Shown here: positions 1 to 8,887 of the stretch, piece by piece | Numbering within the stretch: position 1 is the stretch's first letter | Layout: each line of letters opens with the position of its first letter | Notes under the pieces: model-generated | What the model was told of the DNA's origin: nothing | Database searches by the model: none | Seen by the model: only the letters and a program-made list of their open reading frames with translations | From: Mucilaginibacter sp. UBA4741 | GTDB taxonomy: Bacteria > Bacteroidota > Bacteroidia > Sphingobacteriales > Sphingobacteriaceae | Length of the DNA stretch: 13,441 nucleotides | NCBI GenBank assembly: GCA_002403905.1 | Contig: DHIR01000043.1 | Location: forward strand, 1 to 13,441 | Direction of reading: 5' to 3' | Program-made: the position numbers and the translations under genes

Positions 1-80
1 GATCATGATTTATGATACAGCCTCATTTTTGTTTTATATATTTTAATACCTTTATAACTAACCCAGTTACAATTAATTTT

Positions 81-209
81 ATGCGACTATCCAATAAAAC
101 AACCGTTATTACATTGCTTGTTCTAATGGTTGTAATACTTGTTCAATGCACTAGTTCAACCAATGATTCGCGGCAACTAAGCCAACAGAATTTAGTGAAT
201 ATGATGTGA
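81..209 (+). CDS. Lipoprotein signal-peptide fragment, out of frame with the following gene
   Basis: This 42-codon frame begins MRLSNKTTVITLL and has a basic start, a long hydrophobic core (about residues 8-21) and a cysteine at residue 23 followed by TSSTND, the layout of a type II (lipoprotein) signal peptide. The lipobox (ILVQC) is atypical because Gln sits just before Cys. The frame stops at 207-209, overlapping the GTG start used for the next frame. Alone it makes no sensible protein. The next gene has a haem-binding motif but no export signal, so I infer this is the detached N-terminus of that gene, separated by a frameshift around 164-200. I chose ATG 81 over the upstream ATG at 12 because the extra 23 residues would bury the signal. 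A translationally coupled separate lipoprotein is possible but less likely. Confidence 0.5.
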   Translation: MRLSNKTTVITLLVLMVVILVQCTSSTNDSRQLSQQNLVNMM

Positions 210-1663
210 GTAAAGGACAAGAAATGGCTGCACAATATTGTCAATCATGCCATAAATTGCCTGATCCATCATTATTGGACAAAGAAACATGGGCTCGCCA
301 CATCCTACCGGCTATGCGCTCATACCTGGGTATCCATTTGGCTGCCCCTGCCGGCCGCATACCCAACCCTGGAGACGATGAATATTACCAGGCCACCCGG
401 CCTACAATAACTCCGGCACAATGGAAGCAGTTAGGTGCGTACTATATTACCAGGTCTCCCGAACATTTACCTCCGCTACATCAGGCTGCACCCATACACC
501 AATTACCATTTTTCGAGATAAAACCCACCCCTGCCGAGTGGGTTTCAACACAGTCGTTAACGTCATTTGTAAAAATTGATACAAGTGTAGTTCCTCACCG
601 CCTTATCGTATGCGATGGCCTATCCAACAGGTTAATTATTTTGAATGATAAAGTACAAACAATTAAATCATCCATATTAGATGGCCCTATAGTGGACTTG
701 TTGTTTCAAAAAAATAAAATTATCGCAACTACTATTGGTCCAGACTTAGCGGCAAATAATTTCAAAGTCGGCAATATCAGAGAGATCAATATTGATAAAA
801 AGGGCACAGTTACACCACAAGCCAAGCCTATCTTTCAGCAGTTAAGTCGCCCGGTATCAGTTGATATGGTCGATCTAAACCAGGATGGAAAGAAAGATTA
901 CCTTGTTGCGCAGTTTGGTAAAATGATAGGCAGGCTAAGTTGGTTCGAAGGATTTGGAAAGAATAGTAAAGAGCACATATTAAGAGATAAGCCCGGATGC
1001 CTAAAAACCATTATTGATTATGGCAACAAGAGTAAGCGTCCTGACATTTGGGCACTTTTTTCGCAAGGCGATGAAGGTATTTTTTTATACACCAATGATG
1101 GTAAAGGCAATTTTGAAGAAAAGCGAGTGTTAAGTTTTCCGCCATCTTACGGCTCAACTTCTTTTGACTTGGTTGATTTTAATGGCGACGGATTTAAAGA
1201 TATCATTTATACCTGCGGCGACAATGCAGATTTTAGCCAGATATTGAAGCCATATCACGGCGTGTACATTTACTTGAATGACGGTAAAAACAATTTCACT
1301 CAAAAGTATTTTTATCCTATATATGGTTGCTCTAAAGCTATTGTGAAAGATTTTGATGGCGATGGCGACCTGGACATTGCTACCATTAGCGAATTTCCGG
1401 GACATAGAGAAACCTGGGAGGCATTTGTTTATTTTGAGAATAAGGGAGGGCTTAAGTTTCAGACTTATACGTTACCATTAACCACACGATTTACACGTGG
1501 AATGACCATGGACGCTGCGGATATAGATGGCGACGGTAAGACCGATCTGTTGTTGGGCGCCGGTTTTGCCGCTGATGATTTAAAGGGCAACGATAAGCAG
1601 CCGCTATTTGTGCTGTTAAAAAACATAAGCCCTGGTGCGGGCAAGGCCATTAAAAGAAAATAG
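206..1663 (+). CDS. Cytochrome c / FG-GAP (VCBS) repeat protein, probably the body of a split lipoprotein
   Basis: The 485-residue product opens with a single haem c motif CQSCH (residues 12-16); Met37 in ILPAM is a possible distal ligand. The rest is a beta-propeller-like region with calcium-loop repeats of the DxxxDGxxD type: DLNQDGKKD (223-231), DFNGDGFKD (324-332), DFDGDGDLD (382-390) and DIDGDGKTD (439-447). Related Bacteroidota proteins are exported lipoproteins that combine a small cytochrome domain with FG-GAP repeats; their electron partner and ligand are generally unknown. This frame has no signal peptide, and covalent haem attachment needs export. The start is GTG. The same frame is open back to 167 and reads plausibly (FAATKPTEF then SEYDVSKGQ), whereas the signal peptide lies in another frame at 81-209. 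I therefore infer a single-gene frameshift or sequencing error. Family call is firm; the true start is not. Confidence 0.85.
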   Translation: MSKGQEMAAQYCQSCHKLPDPSLLDKETWARHILPAMRSYLGIHLAAPAGRIPNPGDDEYYQATRPTITPAQWKQLGAYYITRSPEHLPPLHQAAPIHQLPFFEIKPTPAEWVSTQSLTSFVKIDTSVVPHRLIVCDGLSNRLIILNDKVQTIKSSILDGPIVDLLFQKNKIIATTIGPDLAANNFKVGNIREINIDKKGTVTPQAKPIFQQLSRPVSVDMVDLNQDGKKDYLVAQFGKMIGRLSWFEGFGKNSKEHILRDKPGCLKTIIDYGNKSKRPDIWALFSQGDEGIFLYTNDGKGNFEEKRVLSFPPSYGSTSFDLVDFNGDGFKDIIYTCGDNADFSQILKPYHGVYIYLNDGKNNFTQKYFYPIYGCSKAIVKDFDGDGDLDIATISEFPGHRETWEAFVYFENKGGLKFQTYTLPLTTRFTRGMTMDAADIDGDGKTDLLLGAGFAADDLKGNDKQPLFVLLKNISPGAGKAIKRK

Positions 1664-1744
1664 CAAATCTTCGGTATTTTTTCGTCAGCCGGTTTTTATT
1701 TTATTGGTTTACTATTTTTTCAAATTAAATAGTATAACGTTTAT

Positions 1745-1767
1745 TTTTAGGCTATTGTGGCCTAAAA
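1745..1767. other. Hairpin downstream of the cytochrome/FG-GAP gene
   Basis: TTTTAGGC and GCCTAAAA form a perfect 8-bp stem around a 7-base loop, about 80 nt past the stop codon. No clear U-run follows on the plus strand, so it may be a weak terminator or an mRNA 3'-end stabiliser rather than a classical intrinsic terminator. Confidence 0.4.
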
Positions 1768-1961
1768 TGTATGGATATTGTTTAAAAAGAAAATTTATTA
1801 TAATATTGACAATAGGTTATCTTTTCAAGCTATTATTTTGAAGATGAACGACTTTAGAAATGTGGAAAAAAACACTGTTATAAGCTGTTTTAAGTATTTT
1901 TTTTTCAGAGAAAACATTTTAGCTTAGCTTTTACAAAAACAAAAAACCTCGTCAATATTTT

Positions 1962-1968
1962 AAAGGAG
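1962..1968 (+). promoter_or_regulatory. Strong Shine-Dalgarno sequence
   Basis: AAAGGAG sits 7 nt before the ATG at 1976 and fixes that start. It stands out because the other genes here show no clear Shine-Dalgarno, as is usual in Bacteroidota. It suggests high translation of the small basic protein. Confidence 0.7.
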
Positions 1969-1975
1969 AAATTAA

Positions 1976-2152
1976 ATGAAAAAATTCACTGAAGTAAAAG
2001 AGTTGATCGCTTCGCTTGAAGCTGATGCCGACAAGTTTTACAACAAGGGTAACAGTGCAGCCGGTACCCGCGTTCGCAAAGGGATGCAAGACCTAAAAAA
2101 TCTGGCACAATCTATTCGCCTGGAAGTTCAGGAAGCAAAAAACAAAGCATAA
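1976..2152 (+). CDS. Histone H1-like small basic DNA-binding protein
   Basis: This 58-residue protein starts MKKFTEVKELIASLEADADK and contains the stretch GNSAAGTRVRKGMQDLKNLAQ, then ends in a charged helix EVQEAKNKA. I recognise the pattern of the short histone H1-like (Hc1-related) proteins widespread in Bacteroidota, usually 55-60 residues, so it appears full length. They are thought to bind DNA and help organise the nucleoid, but that role is known only by family analogy. It is predicted soluble, largely helical and lysine-rich, with no signal peptide. The gene stands alone, with a strong Shine-Dalgarno in front and a good intrinsic terminator 25 nt behind, consistent with an abundant monocistronic mRNA. 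Confidence 0.85.
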   Translation: MKKFTEVKELIASLEADADKFYNKGNSAAGTRVRKGMQDLKNLAQSIRLEVQEAKNKA

Positions 2153-2176
2153 ATGTATTTCCTCTATGCTTATTAT

Positions 2177-2207
2177 AAAACCCGGCTGCACGCAGCAGGG
2201 TTTTTTT
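2177..2207 (+). terminator. Intrinsic terminator of the histone H1-like gene
   Basis: AAAACCCGGCTGC pairs with GCAGCAGGGTTTT with one mismatch (G opposite A) and a short loop, followed directly by a run of seven T at 2201-2207. It begins about 25 nt after the stop codon. Confidence 0.85.
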
Positions 2208-2220
2208 ATGCGTTTTTAAA

Positions 2221-2246
2221 TTTGACAACTCCTAAAAGTTGCCAAA
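2221..2246 (-). terminator. Hairpin 3' of dapA, probable terminator
   Basis: TTTGGCAACT and AGTTGTCAAA (minus strand) form a 10-bp stem with one G-U pair and a 6-base loop, starting 10 nt after the dapA stop. The single G-U pairs only in the minus-strand transcript, which favours the dapA direction. The tail (TTTAAAAACG) is only weakly U-rich. Confidence 0.55.
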
Positions 2247-2255
2247 TCTATACCA

Positions 2256-3131
2256 TTAAAATTTCTGAATTTCTTTGATGATCTTATCCGCAGTATAATC
2301 ACTAACTGCTACTAGTGGTAAGCGCACTTTGTCGCCGCATATACCTAATTGCTTTAGCGCTGTTTTTACGCCCGCAGGGCTGCCTTCAACAAAACAAAGG
2401 CGGGTTATGTCTACCAGATCATAATGCCCTTTTTGCGCGCCTTTAAAATCATAGTTTAAACAACGGCGTATCATATCAGATATTTGGTGCGGTAACGCGT
2501 TGCCAACTACAGATATCACACCTACAGCACCCAATGCTATCATAGGTAAACTGATAGGGTCATCGCCTGATATCATCAGGAAATCAGCCGGCTTATCGCG
2601 CATGATCTGGTTGATCTGGTCGAAATTGCCTGATGCTTCTTTTATACCGACAATGCTTTTAAAATCACGTGCCAGCCTTACGGTTGTCTCGGCACTTACG
2701 TTGCTCCCGGTACGGCTGGGTACGTTATATAAAATAATAGGCAGTTTAGCATTTTCGGCAATGGCTTTATAATGCTGGTAAATACCTTCCTGGGTAGGCT
2801 TGTTATATTGCGGGCTTGCAGATAGTATAGCATCGTAGCCGGTTATATCAAACGCTTTTACCTGTTCAACAACTTCGGCGGTGTTATTGCCGGCAATGCC
2901 TGCTACCAAATTTATACGGCCATCTACAACACCGGCAGTAAAAGCTAAAATCTTCTTCTTCTCATCCGCGCTTAATGTGGCGCTTTCGCCGGTTGTACCT
3001 AATGACACGATGTACTCTACACCGCCATCAATTAAATAATTGATGAGTTTTTTAAGCCCGTCATAATCCACTTGCCCGTCTGCAAGAAAAGGAGTAACTA
3101 TCGCTATCCCCGTTCCGTAAAATTTGTTCAT
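2256..3131 (-). CDS. dapA: 4-hydroxy-tetrahydrodipicolinate synthase
   Basis: DapA condenses pyruvate with aspartate semialdehyde, the first committed step towards meso-diaminopimelate and lysine, in the cytoplasm. The 291-residue length is typical. Family landmarks are in place: GTTGES at 45-50, Tyr135 and Arg140 within YNVPSRTG, and the Schiff-base lysine Lys164 in GIKEASG. The (beta/alpha)8 aldolase fold explains the whole length. ATG at 3131 gives the expected N-terminus (MNKFYGTGIAIVTPF). The only other aldolase-family candidates (N-acetylneuraminate lyase, KDG aldolase) fit less well because the GTTGES plus YNVPSRTG combination is DapA-like. A hairpin follows at 2221-2246, and a -7-like element lies 18 nt upstream, suggesting its own promoter. 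Confidence 0.97.
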   Translation of the reverse strand: MNKFYGTGIAIVTPFLADGQVDYDGLKKLINYLIDGGVEYIVSLGTTGESATLSADEKKKILAFTAGVVDGRINLVAGIAGNNTAEVVEQVKAFDITGYDAILSASPQYNKPTQEGIYQHYKAIAENAKLPIILYNVPSRTGSNVSAETTVRLARDFKSIVGIKEASGNFDQINQIMRDKPADFLMISGDDPISLPMIALGAVGVISVVGNALPHQISDMIRRCLNYDFKGAQKGHYDLVDITRLCFVEGSPAGVKTALKQLGICGDKVRLPLVAVSDYTADKIIKEIQKF

Positions 3132-3149
3132 GTTAGTATGTAAAGGGTG

Positions 3150-3157
3150 CTAAGATA
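3150..3157 (-). promoter_or_regulatory. Possible -7 promoter element of dapA
   Basis: On the minus strand this reads TATCTTAG, one base from the Bacteroidota -7 consensus TAnnTTTG, 18 nt before the dapA ATG. I see no good TTG/TTTG -33 partner at 17-23 nt, so support is limited. Confidence 0.35.
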
Positions 3158-3196
3158 ATAAATTTTGATTAGAGGCTTTTAGCACTTTCGTCATTA

Positions 3197-3254
3197 ATAT
3201 CGAATATTGAATTTTGAATATCGAATTTCGAAGTTAATTTTAGTGTTCGATATT
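3197..3254. repeat. Degenerate AATATCGAAT repeat cluster
   Basis: AATATCGAAT occurs as an exact direct repeat at 3197-3206 and 3217-3226, with related TTGAATTTTGAA and TTTCGAA between and after, and an inverted AATATCGAA (read as TTCGATATT) at 3246-3254. It fills most of the spacer between dapA and the DUF5686 gene. Short AT-rich repeats of this kind recur in Sphingobacteriaceae spacers; no function is evident. Confidence 0.6.
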
Positions 3255-3256
3255 AT

Positions 3257-5701
3257 TTAAAACCCTATACCTAGCCTTATGGCCGAATGTACATTATTAC
3301 CACTGTTATATGATTGCCCGTAAAGCAGTTTTAGGTTAAGATACCTAACACCAACCCCAACCTCGTAATAGTTTTTAAGCTCGGGCGAACTAAGGTAATT
3401 TACGTGAAAAATTTCCTGTAGTTTAAGTTTCCTCAGCAAGGGTATCTTATTGGCAATAAAGCCAGAAAAATTGTGTTCGAAATGGCCCTCAATATACTCG
3501 GTATGGGTGCTGTAGGTATAATAATTAAGCAATAAAAAACTGTTGATACCGCTTCGGTAAAAAAGCCCTTCGTTACCTTTAAATTGGTTGTAATCTGTAA
3601 AAAACAAACTGTTTGAATTGATAAACTTACCGGCTCCAATATAAAACGATGTGCGGCCATAAAGCCCCATAGGGATATCTGTTTTCATGATATCGGCAGA
3701 TATCTTATCGTAATCCACATCAGAGCCTAAAATATTTTTAATGCCCTTTGTATAGTTTACATCAATTGTAGGATACTTTGACGGTAAATAGCGTCTGCCA
3801 TTAGGGTAAGTTTCATAACGGTTACTAAAATCATAACTGGCATGTAATGCTATTTTAAATGCCTGGTTTTGCGGAAATAAGGGTACATCAGCCGTAGGTA
3901 TTAACGGATTATTAGAGGAGTAAGTCCTGTCATTATCCGAAAAACTATAGGCCGATGTATTTGGCAGCCAATTACGGTTAGCATACTCAACGGCGGCGCT
4001 GGCTCTTAATCCACCCACTATACGGCCCGATAACGATGCCGATACAAACTGCTTCTGATATAGCTTTTGATAGTTCTGCTTTGCAAATAAACTATGAACA
4101 GTATTTGATAGCGTGGTGATAGGCTGCAGATTATTCATATCCAACACCTCAGACCCCGCATTAAAACCAAACTGAAATTTATTAACCGGGGCAATAATAT
4201 TAATATCGCCGCTAAAAATATGGTTAGAAAAACCGTAACCGGCATTGGCCGCAAACCTAAAGAAACGGTTGTTTACCGTGTCAATCATTTTAGTAAAAGC
4301 AGCCTTATAGTAAAAAGCAAAACCCTGCACCGTGTTAAAGAAAATATCGCCCAGCACCGGGTCGAAATGATAATATTCTTTTTTATAACGGTTCCTTAAA
4401 TCAATACCGCCAAGTACCAGCGTAATAGGTTTAAATTTATTATTAACCTTATCAACCGAATCAATATAAGTCTTCGATTCGCGCTTAGCGGCCAGCACTT
4501 CTTTCTTTTTATAATCTGTTTTTTCTTCTGCAGTTAGCGGTATGGGGCGTTCCTGGTCCCAATAGGTGCTGTCTTTTTTGTTGATGCCTTTAGTTATGCG
4601 CAGTACCTCATTAAAATCCTTTTTATTAAAGGTAGGGGCAAAGTCGTAGTTTTTATAGACCGAAATAAAATACCCGCCAAATTTAAATCCGAATATCCCA
4701 CCAACAAAATCAAAGCTGATGGTTGATGTCATCCAGGCTTTATTATTAACTGGCACAAACTGCTGGTTAATTTTAATAGTATCTACAATATTAATATTGG
4801 CTTTTTTGGTTAAGTATAAATTCAAGCCAACCAGTCGCCAGCTATCATCCTGTATATAAATGTACCCTTCAAAACAAGGGTCGTGTGCGCGGCGGGGGAT
4901 AACCTTTATTTTGTTAACGGTTTTGCTATTCTCAATAGTCTCGCCAATCCAGCGGTAGTTATAGTAAAAAAAGGCATTGTCGGCTATGGGCGATATTAAG
5001 GGCCTTAAACTAACCCGGCCCCAATTCTCATAATTCTCATAAAAATTAACCCGCATATCTGTAGCGCGGTTAAAGCTAAACGCCCGGTTACTGCCCGATA
5101 CTTTTGATGATATCATCTCCTCATGAACATTGCCGGGGTACATATAGCTATACTTAGATTCGGACTCTGACAGGTATATAATACCCCTGCGGTTTGAGTC
5201 GAGGCCCAATTGTTTCCCTATATCATCTATATTGCGGCCCAGAAATTTTTTAGGCGCGTCCAATAGTTTTTGTAAACCTTTTATGTAAACATCCGCGGTG
5301 TACGCCTTTACTTCATTAAGATAAGTTTTGCGTTTTTTTATCGCTTTGCGAATGATAGCATAGGCAGGGTCCTTACCACCAACATTAACGGCTTGAAGCT
5401 GATAGATTTCAATGCTTAGCGTTACATTAACAGTTTTGTTTTGTCGCAGATCAACTGTGCGGCTTTCCTGCTTATAGCCTACCGCTTTGTATTGGATAAC
5501 ATACTGACCGGGTTTTAAATAAAGGCCATATTCACCCTCGCTATTGGCTGATGCGCCCTGGGTAGTGTTTTGGATATACACACTGGCAAAAGGTACCGCG
5601 TTACCGGCATCGTCTGTAACCTTACCGCTTACCTTAAATTGTTGCCCAAAAGCGTTACTAAATACAAAGAAAAACACAAGACAAACTAAAGCAGACCGCA
5701 T
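3257..5701 (-). CDS. DUF5686 outer-membrane protein with CarboxypepD_reg-like N-terminal domain
   Basis: The 814-residue protein has a clear Sec signal peptide (MRSALVCLVFFFVFSNAFG, cleavage near residue 19-20). Residues about 22-100 form a carboxypeptidase-regulatory-like Ig/beta-sandwich domain (VSGKVTDDAGNAVPFASVYI, then NSEGEYGLYLKPGQY). The remainder matches the DUF5686 type: KAIKKRKTYLNEVKAYTADVYIKG near 118-140, then long alternating aromatic beta strands, ending GVRYLNLKLLYG and a terminal Phe, typical of an outer-membrane beta-barrel. Family members are common in Bacteroidota envelopes; their function is not established, and there is no TonB-box or SusD partner here to suggest transport of a given substrate. 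It lies alone between dapA and ligA on the same strand, with spacers over 100 bp, so co-transcription is uncertain. Confidence 0.9.
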   Translation of the reverse strand: MRSALVCLVFFFVFSNAFGQQFKVSGKVTDDAGNAVPFASVYIQNTTQGASANSEGEYGLYLKPGQYVIQYKAVGYKQESRTVDLRQNKTVNVTLSIEIYQLQAVNVGGKDPAYAIIRKAIKKRKTYLNEVKAYTADVYIKGLQKLLDAPKKFLGRNIDDIGKQLGLDSNRRGIIYLSESESKYSYMYPGNVHEEMISSKVSGSNRAFSFNRATDMRVNFYENYENWGRVSLRPLISPIADNAFFYYNYRWIGETIENSKTVNKIKVIPRRAHDPCFEGYIYIQDDSWRLVGLNLYLTKKANINIVDTIKINQQFVPVNNKAWMTSTISFDFVGGIFGFKFGGYFISVYKNYDFAPTFNKKDFNEVLRITKGINKKDSTYWDQERPIPLTAEEKTDYKKKEVLAAKRESKTYIDSVDKVNNKFKPITLVLGGIDLRNRYKKEYYHFDPVLGDIFFNTVQGFAFYYKAAFTKMIDTVNNRFFRFAANAGYGFSNHIFSGDINIIAPVNKFQFGFNAGSEVLDMNNLQPITTLSNTVHSLFAKQNYQKLYQKQFVSASLSGRIVGGLRASAAVEYANRNWLPNTSAYSFSDNDRTYSSNNPLIPTADVPLFPQNQAFKIALHASYDFSNRYETYPNGRRYLPSKYPTIDVNYTKGIKNILGSDVDYDKISADIMKTDIPMGLYGRTSFYIGAGKFINSNSLFFTDYNQFKGNEGLFYRSGINSFLLLNYYTYSTHTEYIEGHFEHNFSGFIANKIPLLRKLKLQEIFHVNYLSSPELKNYYEVGVGVRYLNLKLLYGQSYNSGNNVHSAIRLGIGF

Positions 5702-5719
5702 GCAAGTGATAAGTTTATG

Positions 5720-5727
5720 CGAAGATG
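5720..5727 (-). promoter_or_regulatory. Possible -7 promoter element of the DUF5686 gene
   Basis: The minus strand reads CATCTTCG here, a two-mismatch version of TAnnTTTG, 18 nt before the ATG, the same distance as the element at dapA. Weak on its own; supported mainly by the recurrence of ATCTTnG before genes in this window. Confidence 0.25.
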
Positions 5728-5796
5728 CATTTATTTGTTAAAAGGTTGCATGGAAGAGATGTTAATTATTGTTAAAGGTGTTTATCAGCAAATTTT

Positions 5797-5829
5797 AGAT
5801 TTACGAAGTTTTTAAAACTTCGTAAATCT
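5797..5829. terminator. 33-bp perfect palindrome, probable (bidirectional) terminator after ligA
   Basis: Two 16-base arms, starting AGATTTACGAAGTTTT, are exactly complementary around a single central T. The inner arms are themselves A/T runs, so a U-tract forms within the stem in both directions, and plus-strand TTTT follows. It lies about 100 nt past the ligA stop and just before the DUF5686 promoter region. No plus-strand gene ends here, so ligA is the likely client. Confidence 0.55.
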
Positions 5830-5841
5830 TTTCACTACCAA

Positions 5842-5887
5842 AGTGTCCGTCCGCTAAAGGGGCGAACACAAATAAACAGCCGGACAC
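5842..5887 (+). repeat. AGTGTCCGTCCG palindromic repeat, copy A
   Basis: A 46-bp unit begins AGTGTCCGTCCGCTA and ends AACAGCCGGACAC; the ends GTGTCCG and CGGACAC are inverted repeats. It shares both ends with the reverse-complement unit at 11703-11749 and its start with the units at 8366-8413 and 9207-9253. Confidence 0.7.
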
Positions 5888-5898
5888 CCAACCCAAAG

Positions 5899-5914
5899 CG
5901 TCATTGCAATGACG
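5899..5914. repeat. 16-bp perfect palindrome CGTCATTGCAATGACG
   Basis: CGTCATTG is followed directly by its reverse complement CAATGACG, 19 nt past the ligA stop. It may contribute to 3'-end formation of ligA mRNA. Dispersed repeats with a GTCATTGC core are common in many bacterial spacers, but only this single copy is visible here. Confidence 0.5.
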
Positions 5915-5932
5915 TGGCGGAGAAGAGCGAAT

Positions 5933-7990
<2,058 letters not shown>

Positions 7991-8044
7991 TTAAACATTT
8001 TTGGCCTAAGGCTGTCTTTACATTAATAATTAACAAATACCATT

Positions 8045-8350
8045 ATGAAAACATTAAGAAGAATTTTATTTGCATCGGCAGCCTTAGTGCTGTTTGCTAC
8101 TGCTGAAAGCAGCGCCCAGGTTTATGTAAGAACCCGTATGGTACATCACCGTACCGTAGTAACTACGCGCCCGGCCCGGCCATCAGCAAATCATGTTTGG
8201 ATTGAAAACGAATGGACCCCAAGAGGCCGTACTTATGTGGAACGCCCCGGCTATTGGGCACCTGCACCACGCCCGCATGCCCTATGGATAGCAGGCCATT
8301 GGGACCGCCGCCCACGAGGTTATGTTTGGGTAGCAGGCCGCTGGAATTAA
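8045..8350 (+). CDS. Secreted YXWGXW-repeat protein (copy 1)
   Basis: The 101-residue product has a Sec signal peptide (MKTLRRILFASAALVLFATAESSA, cleavage near residue 24) and a mature part built from short aromatic repeats: HVWIENEW (50-57), GYWAPAPRPHALWIAGHW (69-86) and RGYVWVAGRW (91-100). Regular W-x4-W spacing and the YxWxxGxW pattern match the YXWGXW repeat family, small secreted or envelope proteins of unknown function. A paralogue lies 537 bp downstream; over residues 44-100 the two align without gaps at 30 of 57 identities. The stop is followed closely by a palindromic terminator (8365-8418), so it is probably monocistronic. A TGTCTTTA element, loosely -7-like, lies 24 nt before the ATG (8013-8020). 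Confidence 0.85.
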   Translation: MKTLRRILFASAALVLFATAESSAQVYVRTRMVHHRTVVTTRPARPSANHVWIENEWTPRGRTYVERPGYWAPAPRPHALWIAGHWDRRPRGYVWVAGRWN

Positions 8351-8364
8351 TAATATAGTTTTTG

Positions 8365-8418
8365 AAGTGTCCGTCCGTGACTGGGGCCTTAGGCTTAGGT
8401 ACAGACGGACACTTTTTT
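8365..8418 (+). terminator. AGTGTCCGTCCG palindromic repeat, copy B, acting as terminator
   Basis: AAGTGTCCGTC (8365-8375) pairs perfectly with GACGGACACTT (8404-8414), an 11-bp stem, followed by a T-run ending at 8418. A small inner hairpin GCC-TTA-GGC lies in the loop. It starts 15 nt after the YXWGXW stop. The core (8366-8413) is one of four copies in the window and most resembles the copy after the second YXWGXW gene. Confidence 0.75.
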
Positions 8419-8482
8419 ATGTGAGAATGTGCATATATGCAGATGTGCAAATGGAATTCATAGCCGTGTCTGATTGGGTGAT

Positions 8483-8714
8483 TCCCCTCTCGGGGATACT
8501 TTATGGACACACCTTTCAGGTAAAACCCCATAGGGGTTTAAGCTCGGTAGAAATAAAATTTAGGAATTAGTATGTGCCATGGATACATAACTTGCCGCTT
8601 TAAGGTTGACAAAACCTGCTGGCCGAAGACCCATGTATTAAGTTTCGCACCTCCGGAGCGAAAAATTATTTTTAAAACTATATTTCTACCGAGCTTTTGC
8701 TCCTAGCGGAGCAA
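8483..8714. repeat. Composite palindromic element with 16-bp inverted repeats
   Basis: AAGCTCGGTAGAAATA (8540-8555) is perfectly inverted at 8681-8696, enclosing about 125 bp. Four compact hairpins lie inside or beside it: TCCCC/GGGGA (8483-8496), AAACCCC/GGGGTTT with an ATA loop (8523-8539), TTTCGC/GCGAAA with a CTCCGGAG core (8643-8663), and TTGCTCC/GGAGCAA with a TAGC loop (8697-8714). No open frame spans it. It looks like a non-autonomous dispersed element or structured RNA; I recall CTACCGAGC-type palindromes in other Bacteroidota spacers, but this is memory and not a search result. Confidence 0.6.
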
Positions 8715-8850
8715 CTTTTAATGGTTTCAATAGGCTTAAAATATGCGGTCATGCTACTGACGGTTTCTTCAATTGTGCAATAACTTTCATTTTAATGAAG
8801 AAACGTATAATTTTTTTGGAGAGATAGATTAAACTTTGTTACTTTGAGCC

Positions 8851-8858
8851 TATCTTTG
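8851..8858 (+). promoter_or_regulatory. Candidate -7 promoter element of the second YXWGXW gene
   Basis: TATCTTTG matches the Bacteroidota -7 consensus TAnnTTTG exactly, 29 nt before the ATG at 8888. A TTTG at 8835-8838 is closer than the usual -33 spacing (12 nt rather than 17-23), so the upstream half is unconvincing. Confidence 0.45.
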
Positions 8859-8887
8859 ATTTACATTATACAGCCCTATTATTAATT

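Larger units (their letters stand above)
1664..1975. other. AT-rich intergenic region
   Basis: This 312-base spacer is very AT-rich and holds no convincing gene. An open frame covering 1635-1841 overlaps the end of the upstream gene and encodes low-complexity hydrophobic residues, so I discount it. The visible structures are a hairpin at 1745-1767, a weak TAGCTTTT (-7-like) at 1925-1932 about 43 nt before the next start, and a Shine-Dalgarno sequence at 1962-1968. Confidence 0.6.
8351..8887. other. Repeat-rich intergenic region between the two YXWGXW genes
   Basis: This 537-base spacer shows no credible gene on either strand; the short open frames at 8367-8570 (+) and 8163-8531 (-) run through palindromes and lack family features. 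It contains terminator/repeat copy B (8365-8418), the 12-bp palindrome TGCATATATGCA (8430-8441), the composite palindromic element (8483-8714) and a -7-like promoter element (8851-8858). Much of it is predicted to fold if transcribed. Confidence 0.7.

Noticed and set aside
1664..1690. Terminator at the C-TTCG-G loop just after the FG-GAP stop
   Set aside because: Beyond the closing C-G pair the flanks mismatch, so no stable stem forms despite the following T-run.
1635..1841. 68-codon plus-strand open frame after the FG-GAP gene
   Set aside because: It starts inside the upstream gene, is AT-rich and low-complexity hydrophobic, has no recognisable start signal, and crosses the hairpin at 1745-1767.
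8163..8531. 122-codon minus-strand open frame over the first YXWGXW gene
   Set aside because: It is antisense to a clear signal-peptide protein and crosses a terminator palindrome; the product shows no family features.
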